Positions 19,171 through 27,741 of a DNA stretch of 32,936 nt are shown in pieces; the stretch's first letter is position 1; every line of letters starts with the position of its first letter. The DNA is taken from NCBI GenBank assembly GCA_021299555.1, contig JAJTGH010000020.1, positions 1 to 32,936 of the forward strand. The letters run 5' to 3'. A model generated the notes under the pieces. It did no database searches, was not told the origin of the DNA, and saw nothing but the letters and a program-made list of their open reading frames with translations. The translations under genes were made by a program, and so were the position numbers. The stretch is from Comamonadaceae bacterium. Lineage in GTDB: Bacteria > Pseudomonadota > Gammaproteobacteria > Burkholderiales > Burkholderiaceae_C.

Positions 19171-20571
19171 ATGACTGCACTCGTTCGCACCCGTTTCGCG
19201 CCATCGCCCACCGGCTTTATCCACCTGGGCAATATTCGGTCGGCCCTGTATCCCTGGGCCTTTGCCCGGGCCAACGGCGGGCAATTCATTTTGCGCATCG
19301 AAGACACCGACCTCGATCGCTCCTCGCAGGCGGCTGTGGACGTGATCATCGAGGGCATGCGCTGGCTGGGTCTCGACTATGACGAAGGCCCTTACTACCA
19401 GATGCAGCGCATGGAGCGCTACAAACAGGTTTTGGCGCAGTTACAGGCCGCGGGTCAGGTTTACCCTTGCTACATGAGCGTGGCCGAGCTCGATGCGCTT
19501 CGCGAGCGACAAATGGCGGCCAAGCTCAAGCCCCGCTATGACGGCACCTGGCGGCCAGAACCGGGCAAGGCCTTGCCTGCGGTGCCCGAGGGTGTCAAGC
19601 CAGTGCTGCGCTTTAAAAATCCCCCAACCGGCAGCGTGGTGTGGGACGACAAGGTCAAAGGCCAGATCTCGATCAGCAACGAAGAGCTGGACGACTTGGT
19701 GATTGCCCGCCCTGACGGCACGCCGACTTACAACTTTTGTGTGGTGGTCGACGACATCGACATGTCCATTACCCACGTGATACGCGGTGATGACCACGTG
19801 AACAATACGCCACGGCAGATCAACATCTTCAAGGCACTGGGAAAAGAGCCTCCGGTGTATGCGCATCTGCCCACTGTTCTCAATGAGCAGGGCGAGAAGA
19901 TGAGCAAGCGCAATGGCGCCAAAGCCGTCACAACCTACGCGCAGGAAGGCTATTTGCCCGACGCCATGGTCAATTACCTGGCGCGCCTGGGCTGGAGCCA
20001 TGGCGATGATGAAATCTTCAGTCGGGAGCAATTTCTTCAGTGGTTCGACCTCGATCATTTGGGCAAGAGCGCGGCGCAATTTGACGAGGCCAAGCTGCGC
20101 TGGGTCAATGCCCAGCACCTCAAGGCCATGGCCGATCCGGCCCTGGCGCAAGCGGTCGGGCCGCTGCTGCTCGCCGCCGGCGTGCGGATGAGTACCGAGC
20201 GCATTGAGGGCGCATGTGCCCTGTTCAAAGACCGGTGCGCCACCCTGGTTGACTTGGCTCACTGGCTGACGCTGCTGGCTCAAGGAGGGCAGGCCAGTCA
20301 AGAGGACCGCAGTGCCCACTTGTCGCCCTCCATCGCCCCGGTGCTGGTGCAATTGGGTCAGGCCTTGTCTGAATGCGACTGGAACAGGGTGGCCATTGCC
20401 GCGGTCATCAAGCAAGTGATTGCGCAGGCCAACCTGAAGATGCCGCAGTTGGCCATGCCAGTGCGGGTGTTGTTGCTGGGCACGGCGCAAACGCCTTCGC
20501 TCGATGCGGTCATTGAGTTGATGGACCGCCAGACCGTGCTCGATCGCCTAAAAAACCCAGCAGGTTTGTGA
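19171..20571 (+). CDS. gltX: Glutamyl-tRNA synthetase
   Basis: Class I aminoacyl-tRNA synthetase charging tRNA-Glu. The 466-aa protein has the HIGH-type motif in [13 protein letters not shown] near the N-terminus and the KMSKR motif in GEKMSKRNG. The [17 protein letters not shown] block and the C-terminal anticodon-binding helical domain are present. No strong Shine-Dalgarno is visible before the ATG. The stop codon overlaps the presumed -35 element of the tRNA promoter downstream, which puts gltX directly before a cluster containing its own substrate, tRNA-Glu. Confidence 0.97.
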   Translation: MTALVRTRFAPSPTGFIHLGNIRSALYPWAFARANGGQFILRIEDTDLDRSSQAAVDVIIEGMRWLGLDYDEGPYYQMQRMERYKQVLAQLQAAGQVYPCYMSVAELDALRERQMAAKLKPRYDGTWRPEPGKALPAVPEGVKPVLRFKNPPTGSVVWDDKVKGQISISNEELDDLVIARPDGTPTYNFCVVVDDIDMSITHVIRGDDHVNNTPRQINIFKALGKEPPVYAHLPTVLNEQGEKMSKRNGAKAVTTYAQEGYLPDAMVNYLARLGWSHGDDEIFSREQFLQWFDLDHLGKSAAQFDEAKLRWVNAQHLKAMADPALAQAVGPLLLAAGVRMSTERIEGACALFKDRCATLVDLAHWLTLLAQGGQASQEDRSAHLSPSIAPVLVQLGQALSECDWNRVAIAAVIKQVIAQANLKMPQLAMPVRVLLLGTAQTPSLDAVIELMDRQTVLDRLKNPAGL

Positions 20572-20595
20572 GAGTCAGAGTTTTCGGGCTATAAT
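20566..20595 (+). promoter_or_regulatory. Sigma-70-type promoter for the tRNA cluster
   Basis: A perfect -10 hexamer TATAAT lies at 20590-20595, with TTGTGA as the -35 at 20566-20571 and an 18-base spacer. The -35 overlaps the gltX stop codon. The first tRNA begins about 58 bases after the -10, consistent with a short 5' leader removed by RNase P. Confidence 0.7.
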
Positions 20596-20653
20596 TTGAG
20601 GCTCGACAGTTGTGTCTTGAGAGCGGAGCAGTCTGCGCTCTGGCATGGCAAGA

Positions 20654-20729
<76 letters not shown>

Positions 20730-20750
20730 GTCGAATCGTCCAAAGGTTTT

Positions 20751-20826
20751 GACCCTATCGTCTAGAGGCCTAGGACATCACCCTTTCACGGTGAGTACCG
20801 GGGTTCGAATCCCCGTAGGGTCGCCA
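20751..20826 (+). tRNA. tRNA-Glu (anticodon TTC)
   Basis: The acceptor GACCCTA pairs with TAGGGTC. The anticodon stem TCACC/GGTGA encloses loop CTTTCAC, giving anticodon TTC. The T-arm is GGGGTTCGAATCCCC and CCA is encoded. It lies 21 bases after tRNA-Ala and about 180 bases after gltX, the gene for its own synthetase. Confidence 0.96.
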
Positions 20827-20922
20827 GATTTCACTGCTACGGCAGTGCATGAGGCACAAGCAGGCAGCAGCCGTTTCGCAAGGAACGGCGCTTGGCTCGA
20901 AAGAGCAAAGTTGTTGCTACCA

Positions 20923-20999
20923 GGAGTGGTAGTTCAGTTGGTTAGAATACCGGCCTGTCACGCCGGGGGTCGCGGGTTCGAGCCCCGTCCACTCCGCCA
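20923..20999 (+). tRNA. tRNA-Asp (anticodon GTC)
   Basis: The acceptor GGAGTGG pairs with CCACTCC. The anticodon stem CCGGC/GCCGG encloses loop CTGTCAC, giving anticodon GTC. The T-arm is GCGGGTTCGAGCCCCGT and CCA is encoded. The 96-base spacer after tRNA-Glu holds small hairpins (CACTGC-TACG-GCAGTG; GCCGTT/AACGGC; GCTC-GAAA-GAGC) that may be processing structures. Confidence 0.96.
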
Positions 21000-21009
21000 A
21001 GCACCCAGC

Positions 21010-21035
21010 AAAAACGCGCCTTCGGGCGCGTTTTT
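21010..21035. terminator. Strong intrinsic terminator, likely bidirectional
   Basis: AAAAACGCGCC-TTCG-GGCGCGTTTTT is a perfect 11-bp stem closed by a stable TTCG tetraloop and flanked by A and T runs. It ends the tRNA cluster on the plus strand. Because it is symmetrical, it can also end the convergent metallo-hydrolase gene, whose stop is 16 bases away. Confidence 0.92.
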
Positions 21036-21051
21036 CATTTCGGCCGTGTAT

Positions 21052-21690
21052 TCATCGGTCAGCAACAAACGGGTTGGTCTTACGCTCGCGCCCAAAGCTG
21101 CTTTCGGGGCCGTGACCTGGGATGAAGACGGTTTCATCTCCCATGGGCCAAAGCCGGGTCTTGATGCTGTTGATGAGTTGCTCGTGGTTGCCCTGCGGGA
21201 AATCCGTGCGTCCGATGCTGCCTGCAAACAGCACGTCACCGACGAAGGCCCGGGCAATCTCTGGTGAGTAAAACACCACATGGCCGGGCGTGTGGCCCGG
21301 GCAGTGCCTGACCTGCAAAGTGTGCTGCCCGATGGTGACCGTATCGCCGTCGTAGAGCCAGCGCGTCGGTGCAAATGCCAGGGCTTGTGGAAAACCAAAC
21401 ATGGCGCTTTGCTGGGGCAAGCCATCGATCCAGAACTGATCGCCCGGGTGAGGACCGACGATGGGCAGGCCCAGCCGGTTGGCCAACTCTCCCGTGCCGC
21501 CGGCATGGTCGATGTGGGCGTGCGTTAGCCAGATCTGTTCGAGTTTGAGGCCCAGCGAGTCGACCTTTGCCAGCAAACGGTCGAGTTCTCCGCCCGGGTC
21601 GATGACGGCAGCCTGCTTGGTTTGCCCATCCCAGATCAGTGAGCAGTTTTGCTGAAAAGGTGTGACGGGGACAGTGAGGTAGGACAGCAC
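21052..21690 (-). CDS. MBL-fold metallo-hydrolase, YcbL/glyoxalase II-like
   Basis: A 212-aa metallo-beta-lactamase-fold hydrolase of the YcbL type, which resembles the catalytic domain of glyoxalase II without its C-terminal substrate domain. Metal ligands are present: HAHIDH at residues 57-62, the GHTPGH segment, the bridging Asp in VGDVLFAGSIGRTDFP, and the final His in IPGHGPESSFGRER. Thioester hydrolysis such as of S-lactoylglutathione is plausible, but the physiological substrate is unknown. It starts 47 bases after the CoA-transferase stop on the same strand and may be read through from it. Confidence 0.92.
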   Translation of the reverse strand: MLSYLTVPVTPFQQNCSLIWDGQTKQAAVIDPGGELDRLLAKVDSLGLKLEQIWLTHAHIDHAGGTGELANRLGLPIVGPHPGDQFWIDGLPQQSAMFGFPQALAFAPTRWLYDGDTVTIGQHTLQVRHCPGHTPGHVVFYSPEIARAFVGDVLFAGSIGRTDFPQGNHEQLINSIKTRLWPMGDETVFIPGHGPESSFGRERKTNPFVADR

Positions 21691-21737
21691 GGCAGGGCAA
21701 GGGGTTTGTCAGGGGGTCAATGGTCGGCGCAGGCTGG

Positions 21738-23753
21738 CTACTTCGGCCAGTAATTCGGCCAGATCAGCCGGGCAAGCCAATGGACACTGGTTTGGTCGGA
21801 CAGGCGCTGTGCGATGCGTTCGCGCAGGCGATGCTTCTCGCCGCCCGAAATACCCAGGGCATCGAGTAGCGCCTGCTGCCTGGCCTCATTCCGAGGATGT
21901 ATTCCGAGATACAGCCAACCGTCGCTGGCCCGGTACAAGCACTGCCAAGGGCTTTGGCCGGGCAGCAGATCTGTCGGCGCTTCGCTCAGTGCCTTTGCGC
22001 CTGCATCGTTGGACCGCCGGTGCAGTAAGAGGCTTTGATGCAACCCAGCGGTAAAGCTTAGCGCCGCATGCACTTGTTGACCCTGGCCTGTGCGCTGGCG
22101 GTGCCAAAGTCCCAGCCCGACGGCAAATGCCGCCAGGATGCCCGTGCCATAGTCATTGATCTCATAGGGCAAGCGCTGCGCGCCAGCGGGGCCACCAAAC
22201 TGAGCCTGGGCCCCAACACAGGCCTGGGCCTGCACCTCGTAGCCGCGGCGCTCCCCCCATGGGCCCTCGTAGCCGTAGGCGCTGATCGAGGCATAGATGA
22301 GATCGGGTCGCAGCGCTCGAGCCTGCTCGGGGCCGATGCCCAAGCGCTCAGCCACGCCCCTTGCGAAGTTCTGCAGCACCACGTCGCTGGTGGCGATTAA
22401 ATCTCGGGCTGTTGCCAGCCCCGAAGCAGATTGAAGATCCAGCAGCAGGCTGCGCTTGCCGCGGTTGACATCTTCGTGTGTGAGGATGGGTTCCTTCGGG
22501 TCATTGACTTTGATCACATCGGCACCGTATTCGGCCAACAGCCGGGCCCCAGTGGGCCCAGCCCAGATCTGGGTCAGGTCCAGCACCCGCAGGCCGTGCA
22601 GCGGGCCGGCGCAGCAAGGGCCCAGGGTGGGCCGGGCTTGCGTTACCGGTTCGACTGCGGCGCGCTGTGAGGTCCAGCCGGCATTCGATGCCGCTCGCTC
22701 TAAAGTGCGTGGGCGCGGGATCAGGCCCTCGAAGGCCGACAGACGCACGCCGATGCCGGGCTGCAGCATCGGCCCGAACTGTGGATCGTCTAAGGCGATG
22801 ACCGCGCCCGACTGCCTGGCATGTGGATGTGCCAGCCAGTCGTCCATAGTGTGACAGACCGCCAGCGGCACGCCTGCCTCAGCAGCCAGCGCTTGCCAAT
22901 GATGAGACGGACGGCTCAGAAAAAGTGCGCCAAGTTGGCGCCGCAGTTCGGCGGCCAGATCTGGCTCGTTGGCCAGCCTTGTGCGGTCGGTCAGGCCCTG
23001 CTCGCGCCAGTGGCTGACACCGGCTGCGTGGAGGAACCAGCCCAAAAAGCGCTTGCCGACGGGCGCAAAGTGCACATCGCGCCCGTCGCTGCAACGGTAG
23101 ATGCCAAAGCCAGTGAAGTCGAAGGACAGTTGCACAGGGCCCGGCATGGACATGCCGCGCGCGCCGATCAGGGAGAACATGGCGTCAAACAAGGGCACCT
23201 CGATGTGCTGGCCCTGTCCATCGCGCTTTCGGGCGATCAGGGCCATGACGCATGCTGTCGCCGCCTGCATCGCTGCGAAGTTTGAGGCCACTGGCAGTGC
23301 CAGAAAAGCGGGTTCCCCTACGCCGGCCAAGGGTCGGTAGGTGTCTGTGGCCGCCGCCACCACCCCCTCCCAGGCTGGCCAAGCTGCGCGAGGGTCGTCG
23401 CTGGCGAAGCCGGGTAGGCTGCAGTAAATTAAACCGGGATGACGCCGTCGCAGCTCAGCCTGCCCCCAGCCCAGTTGCTGCATCACGCCAGGCCGGAAGT
23501 TTTCAATCAGCACGTCGGCCTGCTCCAAGCGGTCCTCGACGATCCGCAAATTCCGGGGCTCAGTGAGATCGAGACTCAGACAGCGCTTCCCCCGGTTCCA
23601 GGTGGCGTTGGCTGGCGTGAGCAGACGCGGCCCACCCGGCGGATCAATGTGCAGCACCTCAGCGCCGTGATCGGCCAGCATCATCGCGCACAGTGGGCCA
23701 GCAACGTATTGGCCGAAATCAATCACCTTGATGCCGTCAAGTGCGCCTGTCAT
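21738..23753 (-). CDS. Tandem-domain CaiB/BaiF (family III) CoA-transferase, second domain short at C-terminus
   Basis: Family III enzymes move CoA between carboxylic acids through an aspartyl-CoA thioester. This 671-aa protein contains two such domains, residues 1 to about 350 and about 386-671; both begin with the family pattern (IKVIDFGQYVAGP; LRVLDLTQIWAGP). By alignment back from the GQGQ motif, the second domain has the catalytic Asp (Asp534, in INDYGTG) while the first has Ser157 (VASNFAAM), so only the second should be catalytic. DddD is a known two-domain relative. The second domain ends abruptly (IWPNYWPK), about 60 or more residues short of a usual domain. GGGAG precedes the ATG. 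It is divergent from the catabolic operon at 24000 and likely functionally linked. Confidence 0.87.
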   Translation of the reverse strand: MTGALDGIKVIDFGQYVAGPLCAMMLADHGAEVLHIDPPGGPRLLTPANATWNRGKRCLSLDLTEPRNLRIVEDRLEQADVLIENFRPGVMQQLGWGQAELRRRHPGLIYCSLPGFASDDPRAAWPAWEGVVAAATDTYRPLAGVGEPAFLALPVASNFAAMQAATACVMALIARKRDGQGQHIEVPLFDAMFSLIGARGMSMPGPVQLSFDFTGFGIYRCSDGRDVHFAPVGKRFLGWFLHAAGVSHWREQGLTDRTRLANEPDLAAELRRQLGALFLSRPSHHWQALAAEAGVPLAVCHTMDDWLAHPHARQSGAVIALDDPQFGPMLQPGIGVRLSAFEGLIPRPRTLERAASNAGWTSQRAAVEPVTQARPTLGPCCAGPLHGLRVLDLTQIWAGPTGARLLAEYGADVIKVNDPKEPILTHEDVNRGKRSLLLDLQSASGLATARDLIATSDVVLQNFARGVAERLGIGPEQARALRPDLIYASISAYGYEGPWGERRGYEVQAQACVGAQAQFGGPAGAQRLPYEINDYGTGILAAFAVGLGLWHRQRTGQGQQVHAALSFTAGLHQSLLLHRRSNDAGAKALSEAPTDLLPGQSPWQCLYRASDGWLYLGIHPRNEARQQALLDALGISGGEKHRLRERIAQRLSDQTSVHWLARLIWPNYWPK

Positions 23754-23891
23754 GGATTCTCCCGGTTCGAGGGTGCGGTCTGTGCTTCGATGTGCCGCCT
23801 GCCGCCGTCATTCAGCGCTTGCTGGAGGCATTGCAGCCATCGGGGTTTGTACTGATGGGCTGGATGATGAGCATAAATCGGTTTGACGCCA

Positions 23892-23953
23892 AAGATACGG
23901 ATCTGATAGGATTTCATTCCAATTGGAATTACTTTTTTACCGGCTGGTATGAA
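23892..23953. promoter_or_regulatory. Divergent control region with perfect palindrome ATTCCAATTGGAAT
   Basis: The 246-base gap between the CoA-transferase and the acyl-CoA dehydrogenase has no gene of its own. It contains the 14-bp perfect palindrome ATTCCAATTGGAAT at 23916-23929, a good candidate operator. Each arm supplies a TTGGAA hexamer that could be a -35. On the plus strand the possible -10 TATGAA (23948-23953) follows after 19 bases; on the minus strand TATCTT (23897-23892) also follows after 19 bases. The palindrome is seen directly; the promoter assignments are weak because the hexamers are imperfect and the spacers long. No regulator gene lies in the window. Confidence 0.45.
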
Positions 23954-23999
23954 TTGAGCGGCCGGTCCGAACACGCATTGCTGCAAAGCAGGAGCCCTT

Positions 24000-25163
24000 A
24001 TGAACTTCGAATTCACCCAGGAGCAGCGCGCCCTTCAGGAGGCGGTGCGTCGCTTTGTCGACAAGGAAATGCCCAAGCATCTCATAGCCCAATGGGACCA
24101 GGCAGGCGAATTCCCCGACGATCTGCTCGACAAGATGGCCGAGCTCGGCCTGATGGGCGCTTCGGTACCGTTGGCCTATGGAGGTACGGGCGGAGGCGTC
24201 ATGGAAGAAACCATCATCTTGGAAGAAATCGCTCGCCACAGTTCCTCGGTGGCGATGGCCTATGGCATGGATGTCTGCTTCGGCGCGGTCACGGTTGAGC
24301 GCCACGGCAATGATGAGCAACGCGAGTATTTCTTACCCCGATTGGTCAAGGGCGACTGTCATTTTGCACTGTCGATGACAGAGCCCGATGGTGGCACCGA
24401 TATTCTCGGTGCGATGAAAACCAACGCCCGCCTTGACGGTGATGAGTACGTCATCAATGGTGCCAAGGTCTACACCACCGGCCTGAACATTGCTTCGCAT
24501 ATTTTTGTGGTCGCCCGCACCGGCCGCGACGAGAACAAGCCCTCGCATGGCCTGACGGTCTTTCTGATCCCAAAAGATACGACCGGCGTGACTTACAGCA
24601 AGATCAAGAAATTGGGCTCGTGGTTTTTGCATTCCTACGAAGTGGTGTACCGGGACGTGCGGGTACCGGCCAGCTGCGTCATTGGCACGCCCAACCGTGG
24701 CTGGCATGCGATTCTTGATACTTTGAATAATGAGCGCATCTTCATAGCTGCGGTTTGCGCGGGCTTGGGCCGCGCCGCGCTGGAAGAAGGCATTCAGTAT
24801 GCGCGCGATCGCAAGGCCTTTGGCAAGTCGATCGGCCAGTTCCAGGCTGTACAGCATCAGTTGGCCGATTCGCTGGTCGAACTAGACCTCGCGCAGCTGA
24901 GCACTTACAAGGCAGCCTGGATGCAAGACCAGAAGCTCGACTGTTCGGTGCAGGCTGCATCGGCAAAGTACTATGCTTCGGAAGCGGCGTTCCGCGCCAC
25001 CGATCGGGGCATGCGGGTGCTGGCCGGCGCTGGCTTCACCATGGACTATCACATGCAGCGTTACTACCGAGACATCAGGCAGTTGATCTTTGCACCCGTC
25101 ACCAATGAAATGAGCAAGAATTTCATCGCGCAGGCCGGCTGCGGCCTGCCCCGCTCCTATTGA
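24000..25163 (+). CDS. Acyl-CoA dehydrogenase (Glu at the isovaleryl/CaiA-type position)
   Basis: FAD enzyme that desaturates an acyl-CoA at C2-C3 and passes electrons to ETF. The 387-aa protein has the standard N-terminal helical, beta and C-terminal helical domains, with the signature FALSMTEPDGGTD at about 123-134. The usual C-terminal catalytic Glu (YEGT motif) is not present: the site reads FAPVTNEM at 364-371. Instead Glu245 in LNNERIFIAA matches the base position used by isovaleryl-CoA and long-chain dehydrogenases, and CaiA has a Glu there too. A branched or bulky substrate is therefore plausible. AGGAG precedes the ATG. It is first in the nine-gene operon. Confidence 0.92.
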   Translation: MNFEFTQEQRALQEAVRRFVDKEMPKHLIAQWDQAGEFPDDLLDKMAELGLMGASVPLAYGGTGGGVMEETIILEEIARHSSSVAMAYGMDVCFGAVTVERHGNDEQREYFLPRLVKGDCHFALSMTEPDGGTDILGAMKTNARLDGDEYVINGAKVYTTGLNIASHIFVVARTGRDENKPSHGLTVFLIPKDTTGVTYSKIKKLGSWFLHSYEVVYRDVRVPASCVIGTPNRGWHAILDTLNNERIFIAAVCAGLGRAALEEGIQYARDRKAFGKSIGQFQAVQHQLADSLVELDLAQLSTYKAAWMQDQKLDCSVQAASAKYYASEAAFRATDRGMRVLAGAGFTMDYHMQRYYRDIRQLIFAPVTNEMSKNFIAQAGCGLPRSY

Positions 25164-25184
25164 TACTGCCCGGGAGATACGGCT

Positions 25185-26756
25185 ATGCATGTTTCCGGCA
25201 CGCGCTTGCTAGCAGACTTGTTGCATGAAAAGACGCAGCAGCAACCCGATCATCCGCTGGTGGTGTTTGAAGACGTGCATGGCGCGGTTTCGCAGCTGAG
25301 CTACCGCGATTTTTCATCGGCCGTCAATCGGCTTTGCAATGCGCTGATTTCTCAAGGCGTGCAGCCGGGGCAAAAAGTTGCTCTGATGATGAATAACTGC
25401 ACCGAGTTCCTGTTGGCCTGGATGGCCATTAACCAGGCCGGTGCGGTGATGGTGCCGGTCAATGTGCTCTACGCGCCCGACGAACTGCAATATCTGCTCA
25501 ACAACTCCGAGAGTGTGGGCCTGATCGCCGAGACGCGCTTCCTGCCGGTCTACCAGGAGGTGGCGGCGCAGTGTCCCGCGGTCAGTGTGCGTATTTGCGC
25601 CAGGCAAGGGCAGTCCAGCGAAGGTTTTGTCCGGCTGGACGACATCATGAGCCGTTACAGCGATGAGCGCCAGGTGGTGCGAGTCTCTCCCGATGCGCCG
25701 GCGCAGATCATCTTCACCTCCGGTACCACCTCCCGCCCCAAGGGCGCCATCATCAGCCACCGCGCCTCGCTGATTCAGGGTATCGCCGTCGGTCAGGCCT
25801 TGGGTATGGTGCCGAAGGACCGGGCCTGTGTGGTGTTGCCTCTGTTTCATGTCAATGGGCAATATGTCAGCGTGGTGCCGACCCTGACGCTTGGTGGCAC
25901 CATTGTTTTGCTCGAAGCCTACAGCGCCACCCGGTACTGGGAGCAGGTGCGCCGTCATGCCTGTACGTTGATCAGCATCGTCCCGATGCAGCTGCGCACT
26001 ATGCTAGCCCAGCCGCCGCAGCCCGATGATGCACAGCACCATGTGCGGCTGTCCTTCTATGCCCTGCCTACCACCGACGAGGAGTGGGATACGTTTGAAA
26101 AGCGCTTTGGGGTTCGGCTGATCGAAGGCTATGGGCTGTCCGAGACCCTGGGTATTTGTACCTGCAACCCGGTGCACGGCCGCATCAAGCGTCACTGTAT
26201 CGGCTTGCCCGTGCTGGGCCGGCAGGTTCGGGTGGTCGATGACGCAGGCATCGACTGTCCGACCGGGCAGGTCGGCCGCATCTGGATTCAGGGCGAGCCC
26301 ATGTTCTCGGGCTACTACCGAAACGAAGAAGCGACCGCCGCCTGCATGAGTGGCGACTGGTTCGATACTGGCGACAACGGCTCGCTCGATGAGGACGGCT
26401 ATGTTCATTTTTTTGACCGATCCAAAGATGTGATCAAGCGAGCTGGCGAAAACATCGCAGCCACCGAAGTCGAGCGAGTGCTCAACGAGCATCCGGCGAT
26501 TGCCGAATCGGCGGTCATTGCCGTGCCCGACCCTCTGCGCGACGAGGCGGTCAAAGCCTTCGTGGTTCTGCGTCCGGGTCATACCCTGAGTGAACAAGAG
26601 GTACAGGGCTGGTGTGCCAGCCGACTCGCGCGCTTCAAGGTCCCCTCATTTGTGAGCTTTATTGACGAACTGCCCAAGACCAGCATAGGCAAGATCATGA
26701 AATATGTACTCAAACAGGGGGGCAGTCATGGCACGCAAGAAGCAAGTCGCCCTTAA
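25185..26756 (+). CDS. CaiC-like acyl-CoA ligase (AMP-forming)
   Basis: Adenylate-forming ligase of 523 aa. Motifs are intact: FTSGTTSRPKG at about 177-187, YGLSET, the FDTGDNGSLDEDG hinge, DRSKDVIKRAGENI, and the catalytic Lys at about 503 in TSIGK. From memory, several blocks match E. coli CaiC (crotonobetaine/carnitine-CoA ligase) closely, including SGTTSRPKG, a PMQLRTMLAQPP-type segment and KRFGVRL. This makes a small or branched acid more likely than a long fatty acid. Carnitine itself is not implied. GGGAG precedes the ATG. The 3' end overlaps the next gene by 29 bases. Confidence 0.9.
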   Translation: MHVSGTRLLADLLHEKTQQQPDHPLVVFEDVHGAVSQLSYRDFSSAVNRLCNALISQGVQPGQKVALMMNNCTEFLLAWMAINQAGAVMVPVNVLYAPDELQYLLNNSESVGLIAETRFLPVYQEVAAQCPAVSVRICARQGQSSEGFVRLDDIMSRYSDERQVVRVSPDAPAQIIFTSGTTSRPKGAIISHRASLIQGIAVGQALGMVPKDRACVVLPLFHVNGQYVSVVPTLTLGGTIVLLEAYSATRYWEQVRRHACTLISIVPMQLRTMLAQPPQPDDAQHHVRLSFYALPTTDEEWDTFEKRFGVRLIEGYGLSETLGICTCNPVHGRIKRHCIGLPVLGRQVRVVDDAGIDCPTGQVGRIWIQGEPMFSGYYRNEEATAACMSGDWFDTGDNGSLDEDGYVHFFDRSKDVIKRAGENIAATEVERVLNEHPAIAESAVIAVPDPLRDEAVKAFVVLRPGHTLSEQEVQGWCASRLARFKVPSFVSFIDELPKTSIGKIMKYVLKQGGSHGTQEASRP

Positions 26757-27723
26757 TTCCTTGGGCCTGGGGGCAGAGCAGGCGCTGAAGATTTATGCCA
26801 AGCTGGTGGAGATCCGCCAGTGCGAGCAGCAGCTCAATACCGCATTCGCTAAAAATCTCTTTCCAGGCTATATCCACTCCTACCAGGGGCAGGAGGCCTG
26901 CGCGGTCGGCGTGTGTTCTACCTTGCGCGACGACGACTGCATCGTCAGCACCCACCGGGGCCGGGGTCACTACCTGGCCAAGGGGATGGCCCTCGAGCCA
27001 ATGGTGTGTGAGATGTTCGGCAAAGCCAATGGCATTTGTGGCGGCCGCGGCGGAGAGATGCATGCAGCCGATCCAGCGGTAGGCATACTTGGGGGCAACG
27101 GCATCGTCGGGGGCGGCATTCCCTATGCCACTGGCGCAGCCTATTCGGCTGTGCTCGACGGCAGTGATCGGGTCTGTGTGGTGTTTTTTGGCGAAGGCGC
27201 CAGCAACCAAGGCTCTTTCCATGAGTCGCTAAATTTGGCAGCCGCTTGGAATCTGCCGCTGATTTTTGTTTGCGAGAACAACCTTTATGCCGAGATGACA
27301 CCGTTTCGTGACACCTCGCGCCAAATTGATGTGGCCGAGCGGGCTCATGGCTACGGAATCTCCGGCCACAGCGTTGACGGTAACGATGTATTGGCGGTAC
27401 GAGCGGCCAGCCTGGCTGCGGTCGGGCAAGCCCGTGCTGGCAAGGGACCGACCCTGCTTGAGCTCAAAACCTATCGGCATGGTGGTCACTTCCAGGGCGA
27501 TCCCTGTCATTACCGAAGCCGTGAGGAAGAGCAACTTTGGCTGGAGCGAGACCCGGTGCAGCGATTTCGTAACGTCGTCTTGCAGCAAGGCTGGCAGAGC
27601 GAGAATCAGTTGGCAGCATTGGAGGCAGGAATCGAGGCGCAGGTCGGCGCTGCGATCGATCTGGCCTTGCGCAGCCCCGACCCTGATCCCTCTGAGGCCT
27701 TGCGTCATGTCTATGCCAACTGA
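26728..27723 (+). CDS. 2-oxoacid/acetoin-type dehydrogenase E1 component, alpha subunit
   Basis: Thiamine-diphosphate-dependent E1 alpha subunit, which with E1 beta decarboxylates a 2-oxo compound and transfers the acyl group to E2 lipoyl. The ATG at 26728 (MARKKQVALN, 331 aa) lies inside the end of the ligase gene and follows a G-rich GGGGGG. The length fits the AcoA/PDH type rather than the roughly 400-aa branched-chain type. The cofactor motif runs from GEG at 155-157 to ENN at 183-185; the usual sequence is GDG. Substrate-channel segments HRGRGHYLAKG and GGRGGEMH are typical. The substrate is not predictable. Confidence 0.92.
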   Translation: MARKKQVALNSLGLGAEQALKIYAKLVEIRQCEQQLNTAFAKNLFPGYIHSYQGQEACAVGVCSTLRDDDCIVSTHRGRGHYLAKGMALEPMVCEMFGKANGICGGRGGEMHAADPAVGILGGNGIVGGGIPYATGAAYSAVLDGSDRVCVVFFGEGASNQGSFHESLNLAAAWNLPLIFVCENNLYAEMTPFRDTSRQIDVAERAHGYGISGHSVDGNDVLAVRAASLAAVGQARAGKGPTLLELKTYRHGGHFQGDPCHYRSREEEQLWLERDPVQRFRNVVLQQGWQSENQLAALEAGIEAQVGAAIDLALRSPDPDPSEALRHVYAN

Positions 27724-27741
27724 ATCCCTGGAGTGAGCGCC

